A stretch of DNA of 64,000 nucleotides, taken from positions 1 through 64,000 of the forward strand of contig NCCV01000008.1 in the NCBI GenBank assembly GCA_002279825.1, written 5' to 3'. Position numbers and translations under genes: made by a program. This document shows positions 54,592 to 62,307 of the stretch, in pieces. Below the pieces are notes generated by a model that did no database searches, was not told where the DNA came from, and saw only the letters and a list, made by a program, of their open reading frames with translations. Each line of letters starts with the position of its first letter. Position 1 is the first letter of the stretch. Source of the DNA: Sphingomonadales bacterium 12-68-11. Lineage in GTDB: Bacteria; Pseudomonadota; Alphaproteobacteria; Sphingomonadales; Sphingomonadaceae.

Positions 54592-56085
54592 ATGAGTTTG
54601 GAGAACCGGACCGCCTGCGTCATCGGCGCCGGCTTCGGCGGGCTCGCGCTCGCCATTCGCCTGCAGTCGGCCGGGGTGCGCACGACCGTGATCGAAGGCC
54701 GCGACAAGCCGGGCGGCCGCGCCTATTTCTGGGAACGCGAAGGGTTCACGTTCGATGCCGGGCCGACAGTGATCACCGACCCGGCGTGCCTGACAGAGTT
54801 GTGGCAGCTCTCCGGCCACGACATGAGCCAGGACGTCGAGCTGATGCCGGTGATGCCGTTCTACCGGCTCAACTGGCCCGACGGGGTGTCGTTCGACTAT
54901 TCGAACGACGAGGCGCAGCTCAACCGCGAGATCGCCAAGCTCAATCCCGCCGACGTCGCCGGTTACGAGGCGTTCCTGCGCTATTCGGCCGACGTTTACG
55001 AAGAAGGATACGTCAAGCTCGGCCACGTGCCGTTCCTCGACTTCAAGTCGATGATCAAGGCCGCGCCGGCGCTGATGAAGCACCAGGCCTGGCGCAGCGT
55101 CTATTCGATGGTCTCGAGCTACGTGCGTGACGAGCATCTGCGCGAGGCGCTGTCGTTCCACACGCTGCTGGTCGGCGGCAATCCGATGACCACCAGCAGC
55201 GTCTATGCGCTGATCCACAAGCTCGAGAAGGACGGCGGGGTGTGGTGGGCACGCGGCGGCACCAACCGTCTCGTCGCCGGCATGATCCGCCATTTCGAAC
55301 GCCTCGGCGGCCAAGTGCGGCTCGGCGATCCGGTCACCGCGATCGACACGCTCGGCACACGCTGCACCGAAGTGGTGACCCAAAACGGCTGGCGCGGCCA
55401 GTTCGATGCGGTCGCCAGCAATGCCGACATCATGCACTCGTATCGCGATCTGCTCGGCGGCAACATGCGCGGACGCAAGATGGCGCGCAGCCTGGCGCGC
55501 AAGCGCTTCAGCCCTTCGCTGTTCGTCGTGCACTTCGGCGTCGAGGGCGTTTGGCCCGGCATCCCGCACCACATGATCCTGTTCGGCCCGCGCTACAAGG
55601 GCCTGCTGCAGGACATCTACGAACACGGCGTGTTGCCGGCCGATTTCTCGGTTTACCTCCATCACCCGACTGTGACCGACCCGTCGATGGCCCCGCCGGG
55701 CAAGAGCACGTTCTATGCGCTGGTACCGGTCGCGCACATGGGCAAGCTGGCGGTCGATTGGGACCAGCTCGGGCCGGAGCTGGAGAAGCGCATCCTCGAC
55801 GAAGTGGGCCGCCGGCTGATCCCCGACATCCACGACAGAATAGTGACCAAGTTCCACTACGCTCCCAGCGACTTCGCGAGCGATCTCAACGCCCATCTCG
55901 GCAGCGCCTTCAGTCTCGAGCCGATCCTGACCCAGAGCGCCTGGTTCCGCGGCCACAACCGTGACGACGTGATCGACAACTTCTACCTCGTCGGCGCCGG
56001 CACGCATCCGGGTGCGGGCATCCCCGGCGTGGTCGGCAGTGCCAAAGCCACCGCGGGGTTGATGCTGGAAGATCTGGCGCGGTGA
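54592..56085 (+). CDS. crtI: phytoene desaturase
   Basis: 497 aa. It introduces double bonds into phytoene to give lycopene. The FAD motif is VIGAGFGGLALAIRL, then RDKPGGRAYFWEREGFTFDAGPTV (in pieces), and the family C-terminal signature is LVGAGTHPGAGIPGVVGSAKAT. It is full-length. The start at 54592 follows GGAACAGACAC. The frame is undisturbed. The downstream side is bounded by a palindromic repeat that begins 7 bp after the stop. Confidence 0.97.
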   Translation: MSLENRTACVIGAGFGGLALAIRLQSAGVRTTVIEGRDKPGGRAYFWEREGFTFDAGPTVITDPACLTELWQLSGHDMSQDVELMPVMPFYRLNWPDGVSFDYSNDEAQLNREIAKLNPADVAGYEAFLRYSADVYEEGYVKLGHVPFLDFKSMIKAAPALMKHQAWRSVYSMVSSYVRDEHLREALSFHTLLVGGNPMTTSSVYALIHKLEKDGGVWWARGGTNRLVAGMIRHFERLGGQVRLGDPVTAIDTLGTRCTEVVTQNGWRGQFDAVASNADIMHSYRDLLGGNMRGRKMARSLARKRFSPSLFVVHFGVEGVWPGIPHHMILFGPRYKGLLQDIYEHGVLPADFSVYLHHPTVTDPSMAPPGKSTFYALVPVAHMGKLAVDWDQLGPELEKRILDEVGRRLIPDIHDRIVTKFHYAPSDFASDLNAHLGSAFSLEPILTQSAWFRGHNRDDVIDNFYLVGAGTHPGAGIPGVVGSAKATAGLMLEDLAR

Positions 56086-56091
56086 AACAAA

Positions 56092-56142
56092 TCCTCCCCG
56101 GAACGGGGAGGGGGACCACCCGCAGGGTGGTGGAGGGGCACA
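56092..56142. repeat. inverted-repeat element, family 2, left copy
   Basis: 51 bp made of two hairpins: CCTCCCCG-gaa-CGGGGAGG and CCACCC-gca-GGGTGG, ending GGAGGGGCACA. Its right half supplies a Shine-Dalgarno (GGAGGGG, 8 nt before GTG 56147). It is an inverted near-copy of 56524-56574. Confidence 0.9.
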
Positions 56143-56146
56143 AGCG

Positions 56147-56584
56147 GTGATCACCGGGCCGGTGAGATCAGTGAAACTCGCGCGCAAGTTGCGCAGCGAG
56201 ATGTCGCTGCCGGAGACGATTCTGTGGCGGGAACTGCGCAAGCGCCCTGGAGGGTTCAAGTTCCGCCGGCAGCATCCCGCGAGCGGGTTCGTGCTCGATT
56301 TCTATTGCGCGGCCGTCCGGCTGGCGATCGAGATCGACGGGAGCGGCCATGACTCGGGAGCGGCGGTACAAGCGGATGCCAACCGCTCGCACTTCTTGAG
56401 GTCCCATGGGGTCGCGACTACGCGCGTTCCTGCCAGAGTGGTGTTGGACAATCTCGAGGGCGTGGTGAAGCGGATCGTGGAAATTTGCGAAGATCGTCAC
56501 GCTAAGCTCGCGCGCGATTCCGATGTGCCCCTCCACCATGCTTCGCATGGTCCCCCTCCCCGTGCCGGGGAGGACCGGGAATGA
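56147..56584 (+). CDS. DUF559 protein, Vsr/PD-(D/E)XK-like endonuclease
   Basis: 145 aa, GTG start. The fold markers are LPETILWREL, FRRQHPASGFVLDFYC and LAIEIDGSGHD, giving probable active-site residues Glu23, Asp51 and Glu62 with Asp64 nearby; this pattern is related to Vsr very-short-patch nucleases. The last 20 residues (from DVPLHHASHG) are encoded by the right inverted repeat and look accidental. The ribosome-binding site comes from the left repeat. The gene sits inside the carotenoid cluster without an obvious metabolic link. The stop overlaps the LOG gene (ATGA). No cognate methyltransferase is nearby. Confidence 0.88.
   Translation: MITGPVRSVKLARKLRSEMSLPETILWRELRKRPGGFKFRRQHPASGFVLDFYCAAVRLAIEIDGSGHDSGAAVQADANRSHFLRSHGVATTRVPARVVLDNLEGVVKRIVEICEDRHAKLARDSDVPLHHASHGPPPRAGEDRE
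56524..56574. repeat. inverted-repeat element, family 2, right copy
   Basis: A 51-bp inverted copy of 56092-56142, identical at 45 of 51 positions. The differing stem bases change in pairs (CC/GG to TG/CA), so the hairpin is kept. Its GGGGAGGA is the Shine-Dalgarno of the following LOG-family gene. Confidence 0.9.
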
Positions 56585-57162
56585 AGCGCCTGGCGGTCTA
56601 TTGCGGGTCGGCTTCGCCGGCGGACCCGCGCTATCTCGAACTCGCCCGCGAAGTCGGTGCCGAACTGGCGCGGCGCGGGATCGGGGTGGTCTATGGCGGC
56701 GGGCGGCTCGGGCTGATGGGCGCGGTGGCGAGCGGCGCGCTGGCGGCGGGCGGCGAAGTGATCGGGGTGATCCCCGAGGCGCTCGCGGGCAGCGAGGTCG
56801 CCAACACCGACTGCACGGAGCTGCGCGTGGTATCGGGCATGCATGCCCGCAAGCAGGCCTTCACCGACCTCAGCGACGGGTTCCTGACCATCCCCGGCGG
56901 GGTCGGCACAATGGACGAGCTGTGGGAAGCGATCAGCTGGGCGCAGCTCGGCTATCATTCCAACCCCGTCGGCGTGCTCAACCCGTTCGGGTTCTACGAC
57001 CACTTGCTCGCCTTCAACCGGCACATGATCGAGGTCGGCTTTATCCGGCAGGCGCATGCGGGCATCCTGATCGCCTCGGACACGCTGCCCGATCTGCTCG
57101 GCCGCATGACAGCCTACGCTCCGCACACGCCGATCTTCCGGATGAAGGCCAGCGAGCTGTGA
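56581..57162 (+). CDS. LOG family protein (TIGR00730 type)
   Basis: 193 aa. The hallmark PGGVGTMDELWE is at about 101-112, after VVYGGGRLGLMGAVA and SGMHARKQAF. LOG enzymes remove ribose phosphate from cytokinin nucleotides or other nucleotide monophosphates. It is full-length, and ATG overlaps the DUF559 stop. GGAGGA, from the repeat, is 6 nt upstream. It lies between crtI and crtB; it may originally have been adjacent to crtI. Direct involvement in carotenoid synthesis is not known. Confidence 0.95.
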   Translation: MKRLAVYCGSASPADPRYLELAREVGAELARRGIGVVYGGGRLGLMGAVASGALAAGGEVIGVIPEALAGSEVANTDCTELRVVSGMHARKQAFTDLSDGFLTIPGGVGTMDELWEAISWAQLGYHSNPVGVLNPFGFYDHLLAFNRHMIEVGFIRQAHAGILIASDTLPDLLGRMTAYAPHTPIFRMKASEL

Positions 57163-57169
57163 AATCCCC

Positions 57170-57261
57170 TTCGTCATTGCGAGGGACCGAAAGGCCCCCG
57201 GCAATCCAGAGCGCCTGGTGCAAGGGCCCTGGATTGCCACGCCCTTCGGGCTCGCAATGAA
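57170..57261. repeat. palindromic repeat, family 1, copy 2
   Basis: Starts TTCGTCATTGCGAGGG 7 bp after the LOG stop and ends CTCGCAATGAAGA, with inner boxes GGCAATCCAG and CTGGATTGCC. The apparent start codon of crtB (57257) is the ATG inside its terminal CAATGA. Confidence 0.88.
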
Positions 57262-58216
57262 GAGAGAGAGGGCCGACCTCGTCGCCGCTGCCCACAGCTC
57301 GATCCGCCGGGGCAGCAAGAGCTTTTCCGCCGCGAGCCGGCTGTTCGACCGCGAAACGCGCGAGCGGGTCTGGCTGCTCTACGCCTGGTGCCGGCGTTGC
57401 GACGACTTGGCGGACGCGCAGGACATGGGCGGCGCGCTCGGCAATCAGGCGGGGGCGGCGGACCGGCTGGCGCAGATCCGCGCGCTCACCGCGAAGGCCT
57501 TCGCCGGCGAGGAAACCGGCGACGCGGCGTTCGACGCGTTTGGTGTGGTGGCGCGCGAGACCGGCATCACCCCTGCGATGGCCGACGACGTGATCGCCGG
57601 CTTCGCGCTCGACGTCGCCGACTGGCGCCCGCGCAGCGAGGCCGACCTGCTGCGCTATTGCTTCCACGTCGCCGGCGCGGTGGGGGTGATGATGGCGGTG
57701 GTCATGGGGGTCGATGCGGCGGACGAGGATACGCTCGACCGCGCCTGCGATCTCGGCCTCGCCTTCCAGCTCGCCAATATCGCCCGCGATGTGTGGGAGG
57801 ATGACGCGGCCGATCGCTGTTACCTGCCTGAGGAATGGTTGGTGGAAGCCGACATTCCGCCCGGAGAACACGTGAAGCCGCGGTTCCGCGGCGCGCTGGT
57901 TACGGTGGTGGCGCGGCTGGTGCGGCTGAGCAAGATCCACGAGCGCTCGGCGCGGGTCGGGGCGGGGCGGCTGACCTTCCGCCAGCGCTGGGCCGTCTAT
58001 TCGGCGGCCGGCATTTACGGGGCGATCGCGGAAAAGGTCGGCCGCGCGGGAGACCATGCCTGGGATCACCGCGTCCACACGACCAAGCTGCAGAAGCTCG
58101 GCTTCGTGCTGCTCGGCTTGTGGGAAGCGCTGACCCCGGCGCCGGCGGTCGATGAGCCGCCGCGCTGGACGCGCCGTCAGCTTGCCGCGCTGGCGCGCGC
58201 GGATCACCACCCTTAG
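57257..58216 (+). CDS. crtB: phytoene synthase
   Basis: 319 aa. It joins two geranylgeranyl diphosphates to phytoene. The aspartate-rich motifs are DDLAD (49-53) and NIARDVWEDD (about 175-184), both needed for diphosphate binding through magnesium, and RGSKSFSAASRLF and YAWCRRCDD are family signatures. ATG 57257 gives the expected N-terminus but has no Shine-Dalgarno: it lies in the end of a palindromic repeat, whose hairpin could mask it. The enzyme body is intact. The stop is 1 bp before another copy of the repeat. Confidence 0.95.
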   Translation: MKRERADLVAAAHSSIRRGSKSFSAASRLFDRETRERVWLLYAWCRRCDDLADAQDMGGALGNQAGAADRLAQIRALTAKAFAGEETGDAAFDAFGVVARETGITPAMADDVIAGFALDVADWRPRSEADLLRYCFHVAGAVGVMMAVVMGVDAADEDTLDRACDLGLAFQLANIARDVWEDDAADRCYLPEEWLVEADIPPGEHVKPRFRGALVTVVARLVRLSKIHERSARVGAGRLTFRQRWAVYSAAGIYGAIAEKVGRAGDHAWDHRVHTTKLQKLGFVLLGLWEALTPAPAVDEPPRWTRRQLAALARADHHP

Positions 58217-58217
58217 T

Positions 58218-58305
58218 CTCGTCATTGCGAGGGACCAACGGTCCCGCGGCAATCCAGGGCGGTTTATGCGGCCCTGGATTGCTTCGCTACGCTCGCAATG
58301 ACGAG
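58218..58305. repeat. palindromic repeat, family 1, copy 3
   Basis: 88 bp from CTCGTCATTG to CAATGACGAG with inner boxes GCGGCAATCCAGGG and CCCTGGATTGCTTCGC. It starts 1 bp after the crtB stop and ends 23 bp before the next gene's start. Confidence 0.9.
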
Positions 58306-58328
58306 TGCATTGGACTAGTCGGTTTCAA

Positions 58329-60302
58329 ATGATCCGATCCCTCCTCATCGCCAATCGCGGGGAAATCGCCTGCCGGGTGATCCGCACCGCGCGGGCGAAA
58401 GGGATCCGCACGGTCGCGGTCTATTCGGATGCGGACGCCAAGGCGCTGCACGTGCGCCAAGCCGACGAGGCGGTGCATATCGGGCCCTCGCCGGCGGCCG
58501 AAAGCTACTTGCGCGGGGACAAAATCATTGCTGCAGCAAAGGCGACCGGGGTGGAGGCGATCCACCCCGGCTACGGCTTCCTCAGCGAGAATGCCGAGTT
58601 CGCGGAAAGCGTGATCGCGGCCGGGCTGAAGTGGATCGGGCCGCGCCCTGACAGCATCAGAGCGATGGGGCTCAAGGACGCAGCAAAAAAGTTGATGATC
58701 GAGGCTGGGGTGCCGGTGACGCCCGGCTACATGGGCGAGGACCAGTCGCCGGACCGGCTCCTGGCCGAGGCCGAGGCGATCGGCTGGCCGGTTCTGATCA
58801 AGGCGGTCGCGGGCGGCGGCGGCAAGGGCATGCGCAAAGTCGATGCTGCGCCGCAATTCCTTGAAATGCTTGAAAGCTGCCGTCGTGAAGCCAAGGCCAG
58901 TTTCGGCAACGACGAAGTCCTGCTCGAAAAGTGGATCACCAGCCCGCGCCATATCGAAGTGCAGGTGTTCGGCGATACGCATGGCAACGTTGTGCACTTG
59001 TTCGAACGCGACTGCTCGCTCCAGCGCCGCCACCAGAAGGTCATCGAGGAAGCCCCCGCGCCGGGCATGGACGAAGCTACGCGCGAGGCGATTTGTGCGG
59101 CGGCTGTGCGCGCAGCAAAGGCGGTCGACTACGTCGGCGCCGGCACGATCGAATTCATTGCAGACGCCAGCCAGGGCCTCTCCGCCGACCGCATCTTCTT
59201 CATGGAAATGAACACCCGCCTCCAGGTCGAGCATCCGGTGACCGAAGAGATCACCGGGGTTGATTTGGTCGAATGGCAGTTACGCGTGGCGAGCGGCGAA
59301 CCGCTGCCCAAGCGGCAGGACGAGCTGGCGATCAATGGCTGGGCTATGGAAGCGCGGTTGTATGCGGAGGATCCGGCGACCGGGTTTCTCCCGAGCACGG
59401 GACGGCTTGAGCATCTTCGGCTCCCCGAGGCCACGAGGATCGAGACCGGCGTCGAGCAAGGAGATGCCATCTCTCCGTACTACGATCCGATGATCGCCAA
59501 ACTGGTTGCTTTGGCCGCAGACCGCGAAGGGGCACGTCGAGCGTTGGCCGCAGCCTGCGGCAGCACGCAATGCTCTCCGGTGAAAACCAATGCGTGGTTT
59601 CTACGACGCCTGCTGAACCAGGAAGCGTTTGCTATCGGCCGGGTTACGACCAGCTTCATCGCTGACTACGAAGCTGAACTGACCCGGCCGGCCGTCAGCG
59701 ACGAGGCCCGGCTCGCTGCGGTTAGTTGGCGTCTCGAGGAATTCGTCGGAGCGGCGTGGAACGGTGACCAAGCGATTGCGCCGCAGGGATTGTTTGGCTT
59801 CCGCCTGAACGCCGACCGCGCTCCGGCCCGGCTGACCCTCTCGATGGACGGCACTGCGAGTGAGGTCGTTGCCAGCCCGGACTCAACAGGAGACCATTGG
59901 CAGTGGGCTATCTCGATCGACGGACGATCCGAGTTCGAGCTATCTCAATCGTTGCCCACAACGTTCGGACCCTCGGCCGAAGATGAGCCTGACGGAAGCA
60001 TCTTGCTGTTCGAAGACGGCGTCGCCCACCATGCGACTTTCGGTCCTGCTCGCAAACTTGGTGGTACGTCCGCCGCCGACGGCGCTATCCTCGCACCTAT
60101 GCCCGGCAAGGTCATCGCGGTCGACATCGCCGAGGGCGAAATGGTCGCCAAGGGCCAGCGCCTGCTCGTCCTCGAAGCCATGAAGATGGAACACGCCCTC
60201 ACCGCGCCGTTCGACGGGACCGTGGCCGAACTCAAGGCGCAGGCCGGCGCGCAAGTGCAGGTCGAGGCGCTGCTGGCGCGGGTGGAGAAGGCCGCGAGCT
60301 AA
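58329..60302 (+). CDS. biotin-dependent acyl-CoA carboxylase alpha subunit (methylcrotonyl-CoA carboxylase-like)
   Basis: 657 aa. Biotin carboxylase domain (1-445): LLIANRGEIACRVIRTA, ATP-grasp loop AVAGGGGKGMR, SPRHIEVQVFGDTHGNVVHLFERDCS (in pieces) and EMNTRLQVEHPVTE. The C-terminal biotinyl domain has EAMKMEH with the biotinylated Lys. The sequence style is that of methylcrotonyl-CoA carboxylase alpha (leucine degradation) rather than acetyl-CoA carboxylase. The beta subunit and other leucine genes are not adjacent. The segment around 59,400-60,100 is less GC-rich than its neighbours. ATG 58329 lacks a clear Shine-Dalgarno. Confidence 0.9.
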   Translation: MIRSLLIANRGEIACRVIRTARAKGIRTVAVYSDADAKALHVRQADEAVHIGPSPAAESYLRGDKIIAAAKATGVEAIHPGYGFLSENAEFAESVIAAGLKWIGPRPDSIRAMGLKDAAKKLMIEAGVPVTPGYMGEDQSPDRLLAEAEAIGWPVLIKAVAGGGGKGMRKVDAAPQFLEMLESCRREAKASFGNDEVLLEKWITSPRHIEVQVFGDTHGNVVHLFERDCSLQRRHQKVIEEAPAPGMDEATREAICAAAVRAAKAVDYVGAGTIEFIADASQGLSADRIFFMEMNTRLQVEHPVTEEITGVDLVEWQLRVASGEPLPKRQDELAINGWAMEARLYAEDPATGFLPSTGRLEHLRLPEATRIETGVEQGDAISPYYDPMIAKLVALAADREGARRALAAACGSTQCSPVKTNAWFLRRLLNQEAFAIGRVTTSFIADYEAELTRPAVSDEARLAAVSWRLEEFVGAAWNGDQAIAPQGLFGFRLNADRAPARLTLSMDGTASEVVASPDSTGDHWQWAISIDGRSEFELSQSLPTTFGPSAEDEPDGSILLFEDGVAHHATFGPARKLGGTSAADGAILAPMPGKVIAVDIAEGEMVAKGQRLLVLEAMKMEHALTAPFDGTVAELKAQAGAQVQVEALLARVEKAAS

Positions 60303-60307
60303 GCGCA

Positions 60308-60382
60308 GCCCCTTCCCCCTTGATGGGGGAAGGATACGCAGGGTTGGCGCCGCAGGCGCCTAGCCGGAGTTGGATGGGGGTG
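60308..60382. repeat. repeat, family 3, left copy
   Basis: Begins GCCCCTTCCCCCTTGATGGG and ends AGTTGGATGGGGGTG. It is an inverted counterpart of 60441-60518, with a shared core of CTTCCCCC, GATGGGGGAAGGATA and GGATGGGGGTG. It fills the gap after the carboxylase gene. Confidence 0.8.
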
Positions 60383-60440
60383 ATCTCGCCGCGAACGCCT
60401 TGGCAAGGATGCTCGCGCATCTGTTGAATCTTGTTGCGCG

Positions 60441-60518
60441 GCCACCCCCATCCAAACTGCGCTAGTTCCGTTCCGGAGCAAGCTTCGCTATCCTTCCCCC
60501 ATCGAGGGGGGAGGGGGC
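60441..60518. repeat. repeat, family 3, right (inverted) copy
   Basis: Begins GCCACCCCCATCCAAACTGC and ends ATCCTTCCCCCATCG-AGGGGGGAGGGGGC. With the left copy and a 58-bp spacer it can fold into one large stem. No gene lies between the copies. Confidence 0.8.
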
Positions 60519-60590
60519 AGGACCGCTGGCCTACTTGTTTCGCAGCCCGCCCTAAGCCACTCTCCCGCAAAACCGGGAGGGAACGACCAT

Positions 60591-62213
60591 ATGACGACTG
60601 CCGCCGACACCGCGCCGCTGCGCGATTCTCAAGTCAAGGTTATTGCGGCGTCGTCGCTGGGCACGGTGTTCGAGTGGTACGACTTCTACCTTTACGGGCT
60701 GCTCGCCTCGGTCATCACCGCGCAGTTCTTCTCGGGCGTCAACGAGACCACCGGGTTCATCCTCGCGCTGGCCGCCTTCGCCGCGGGGTTCGCGGTGCGG
60801 CCGTTCGGGGCGCTGGTGTTCGGGCGAATCGGCGATCTGGTCGGGCGCAAGAACACTTTCCTGGTGACGATGGGGATCATGGGCGCCTCGACCTTCGCGG
60901 TCGGGTTGCTGCCCAGCTACGCCTCGATCGGGGTGGCCGCGCCGCTCATGCTGGTGGCGCTGCGGCTGCTGCAGGGGCTCGCGCTCGGCGGCGAGTACGG
61001 CGGCGCGGCGACTTACGTGGCCGAGCATGCGCCCGAGGGTAAGCGGGGCTTTTACACCAGCTTTATCCAGACCACCGCCACGCTCGGCCTCTTCGCCGCG
61101 CTATTGGTGGTGATCGGGCTGCGGACCTGGCTGGGCGAGGAGGCCTTTGCGGCCTGGGGCTGGCGGCTGCCGTTCCTGGTCTCGGCGCTCCTACTCGCGG
61201 TGTCGCTCTGGATCCGCCTGCAGCTCAACGAGAGCCCGGTGTTCCAGAAGATGAAGGAGGAGGGCACCACCTCCAAAGCGCCGCTTACCGAAGCGTTCGG
61301 GCGCTGGCGCAACCTGAAATGGGTGCTGGTGGCGCTGCTCGGTGCGGTCGCGGGCCAGGCGGTGGTCTGGTACACCGGGCAGTTCTACGCGCTGTTCTAT
61401 CTCGAGCGGATCCTGAAGGTCGATGGTGCGACCGCCAACATGTTGATCGCCGCGGCGCTGCTGATCGGCACGCCGTTCTTCGTGGTGTTCGGCTGGCTGA
61501 GCGACAAGATCGGCCGCAAGCCGATCATCATGGCCGGCTGCGCGCTGGCGGCGGTGAGTTACTTTCCGCTGTTCGGAGCGCTGACAAGCGCCGCCAATCC
61601 GGCGCTGGCCGAGGCGCAGGCGAGTGCGCCGGTGACCGTGATGGCCGATCCGGCGACGTGCTCGGTGCAGTTCGACCCGATCGGACGCACGGCTTTCGAC
61701 AAGACCGGGTGCGACATCGCCAAGTCGGCTCTGGCGCGCGCCGGAATACCCTATTCCAATGCTGCCCAAGCGTCGGGGCCGGCCGCGGTCCGGATCGGCG
61801 ATGTCGTCATCCCTGTTGCCGACAAAGCCAGCTTCGACGCCGCTCTGCCCGGGCTGCTCGCGGACGCCGGCTATCCCGCCAAGGCGGATCCCGCGCAGCT
61901 CAACTCCGCATTGGTGATCGCCATCCTCACCGCGCTCGTGCTGCTGGTGACGATGGTCTACGGCCCGATCGCGGCGCTGCTGGTCGAGCTGTTCCCCAGC
62001 CGCATCCGCTACACCGCAATGAGTCTGCCCTACCACATCGGCAACGGCTGGTTCGGCGGCTTCCTGCCGACGATCGCCTTCGCGATGGTCGCGGCGACCG
62101 GGGACATCTACGCCGGGCTGTGGTATCCGATCGGGGTGGCGGTGCTGACACTCATCGTCGGGCTGCTGTTCCTGCCGGAGACTTTCCGGCGGAAGGTCGA
62201 TCACGAGAATTAG
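60591..62213 (+). CDS. MFS transporter, MHS (ProP/ShiA-like) family
   Basis: 540 aa, inner-membrane. The N-terminal ASSLGTVFEWYDFYLYG is typical of the metabolite:H+ symporter family, as are GRIGDLVGRKNTF (motif A), GEYGGAATYVAEHAP and the second-half LSDKIGRKP. Between the eighth and ninth helices is an insertion of about 100 residues, starting ANPALAEAQASAPVTVMADP, with two cysteines (ATCSV and GCDIA), probably periplasmic. Family members carry osmolytes, dicarboxylates or shikimate; the substrate is unknown. GGGAGGGA precedes ATG. Confidence 0.92.
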   Translation: MTTAADTAPLRDSQVKVIAASSLGTVFEWYDFYLYGLLASVITAQFFSGVNETTGFILALAAFAAGFAVRPFGALVFGRIGDLVGRKNTFLVTMGIMGASTFAVGLLPSYASIGVAAPLMLVALRLLQGLALGGEYGGAATYVAEHAPEGKRGFYTSFIQTTATLGLFAALLVVIGLRTWLGEEAFAAWGWRLPFLVSALLLAVSLWIRLQLNESPVFQKMKEEGTTSKAPLTEAFGRWRNLKWVLVALLGAVAGQAVVWYTGQFYALFYLERILKVDGATANMLIAAALLIGTPFFVVFGWLSDKIGRKPIIMAGCALAAVSYFPLFGALTSAANPALAEAQASAPVTVMADPATCSVQFDPIGRTAFDKTGCDIAKSALARAGIPYSNAAQASGPAAVRIGDVVIPVADKASFDAALPGLLADAGYPAKADPAQLNSALVIAILTALVLLVTMVYGPIAALLVELFPSRIRYTAMSLPYHIGNGWFGGFLPTIAFAMVAATGDIYAGLWYPIGVAVLTLIVGLLFLPETFRRKVDHEN

Positions 62214-62219
62214 GTGCGT

Positions 62220-62307
62220 TTCGTCATTCGAAGCGCCGGAGGCGGCGCGGCAATCCAGGGCAGTGTAGCGCGGCTCTGGATTGCTTCGCTTCGCTCGCAA
62301 TGACGAA
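62220..62307. repeat. palindromic repeat, family 1, copy 4
   Basis: 88 bp from TTCGTCATT to CAATGACGAA with inner boxes GCGGCAATCCAGGG and CTCTGGATTGCTTCGC. It starts 6 bp after the transporter stop and ends directly against the glpD stop codon (62308). Confidence 0.9.

Larger units (their letters stand above)
56092..56574 (+). mobile_element. candidate element: DUF559 gene bracketed by 51-bp inverted repeats
   Basis: Inverted 51-bp repeats at both ends enclose only one gene, a PD-(D/E)XK-like DUF559 protein. The unit is 483 bp and separates crtI from the next carotenoid-region genes. I see no target-site duplication: the left flank is ACAAA and the right flank CCGGG. The mobility is inference from structure. 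Confidence 0.5.
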
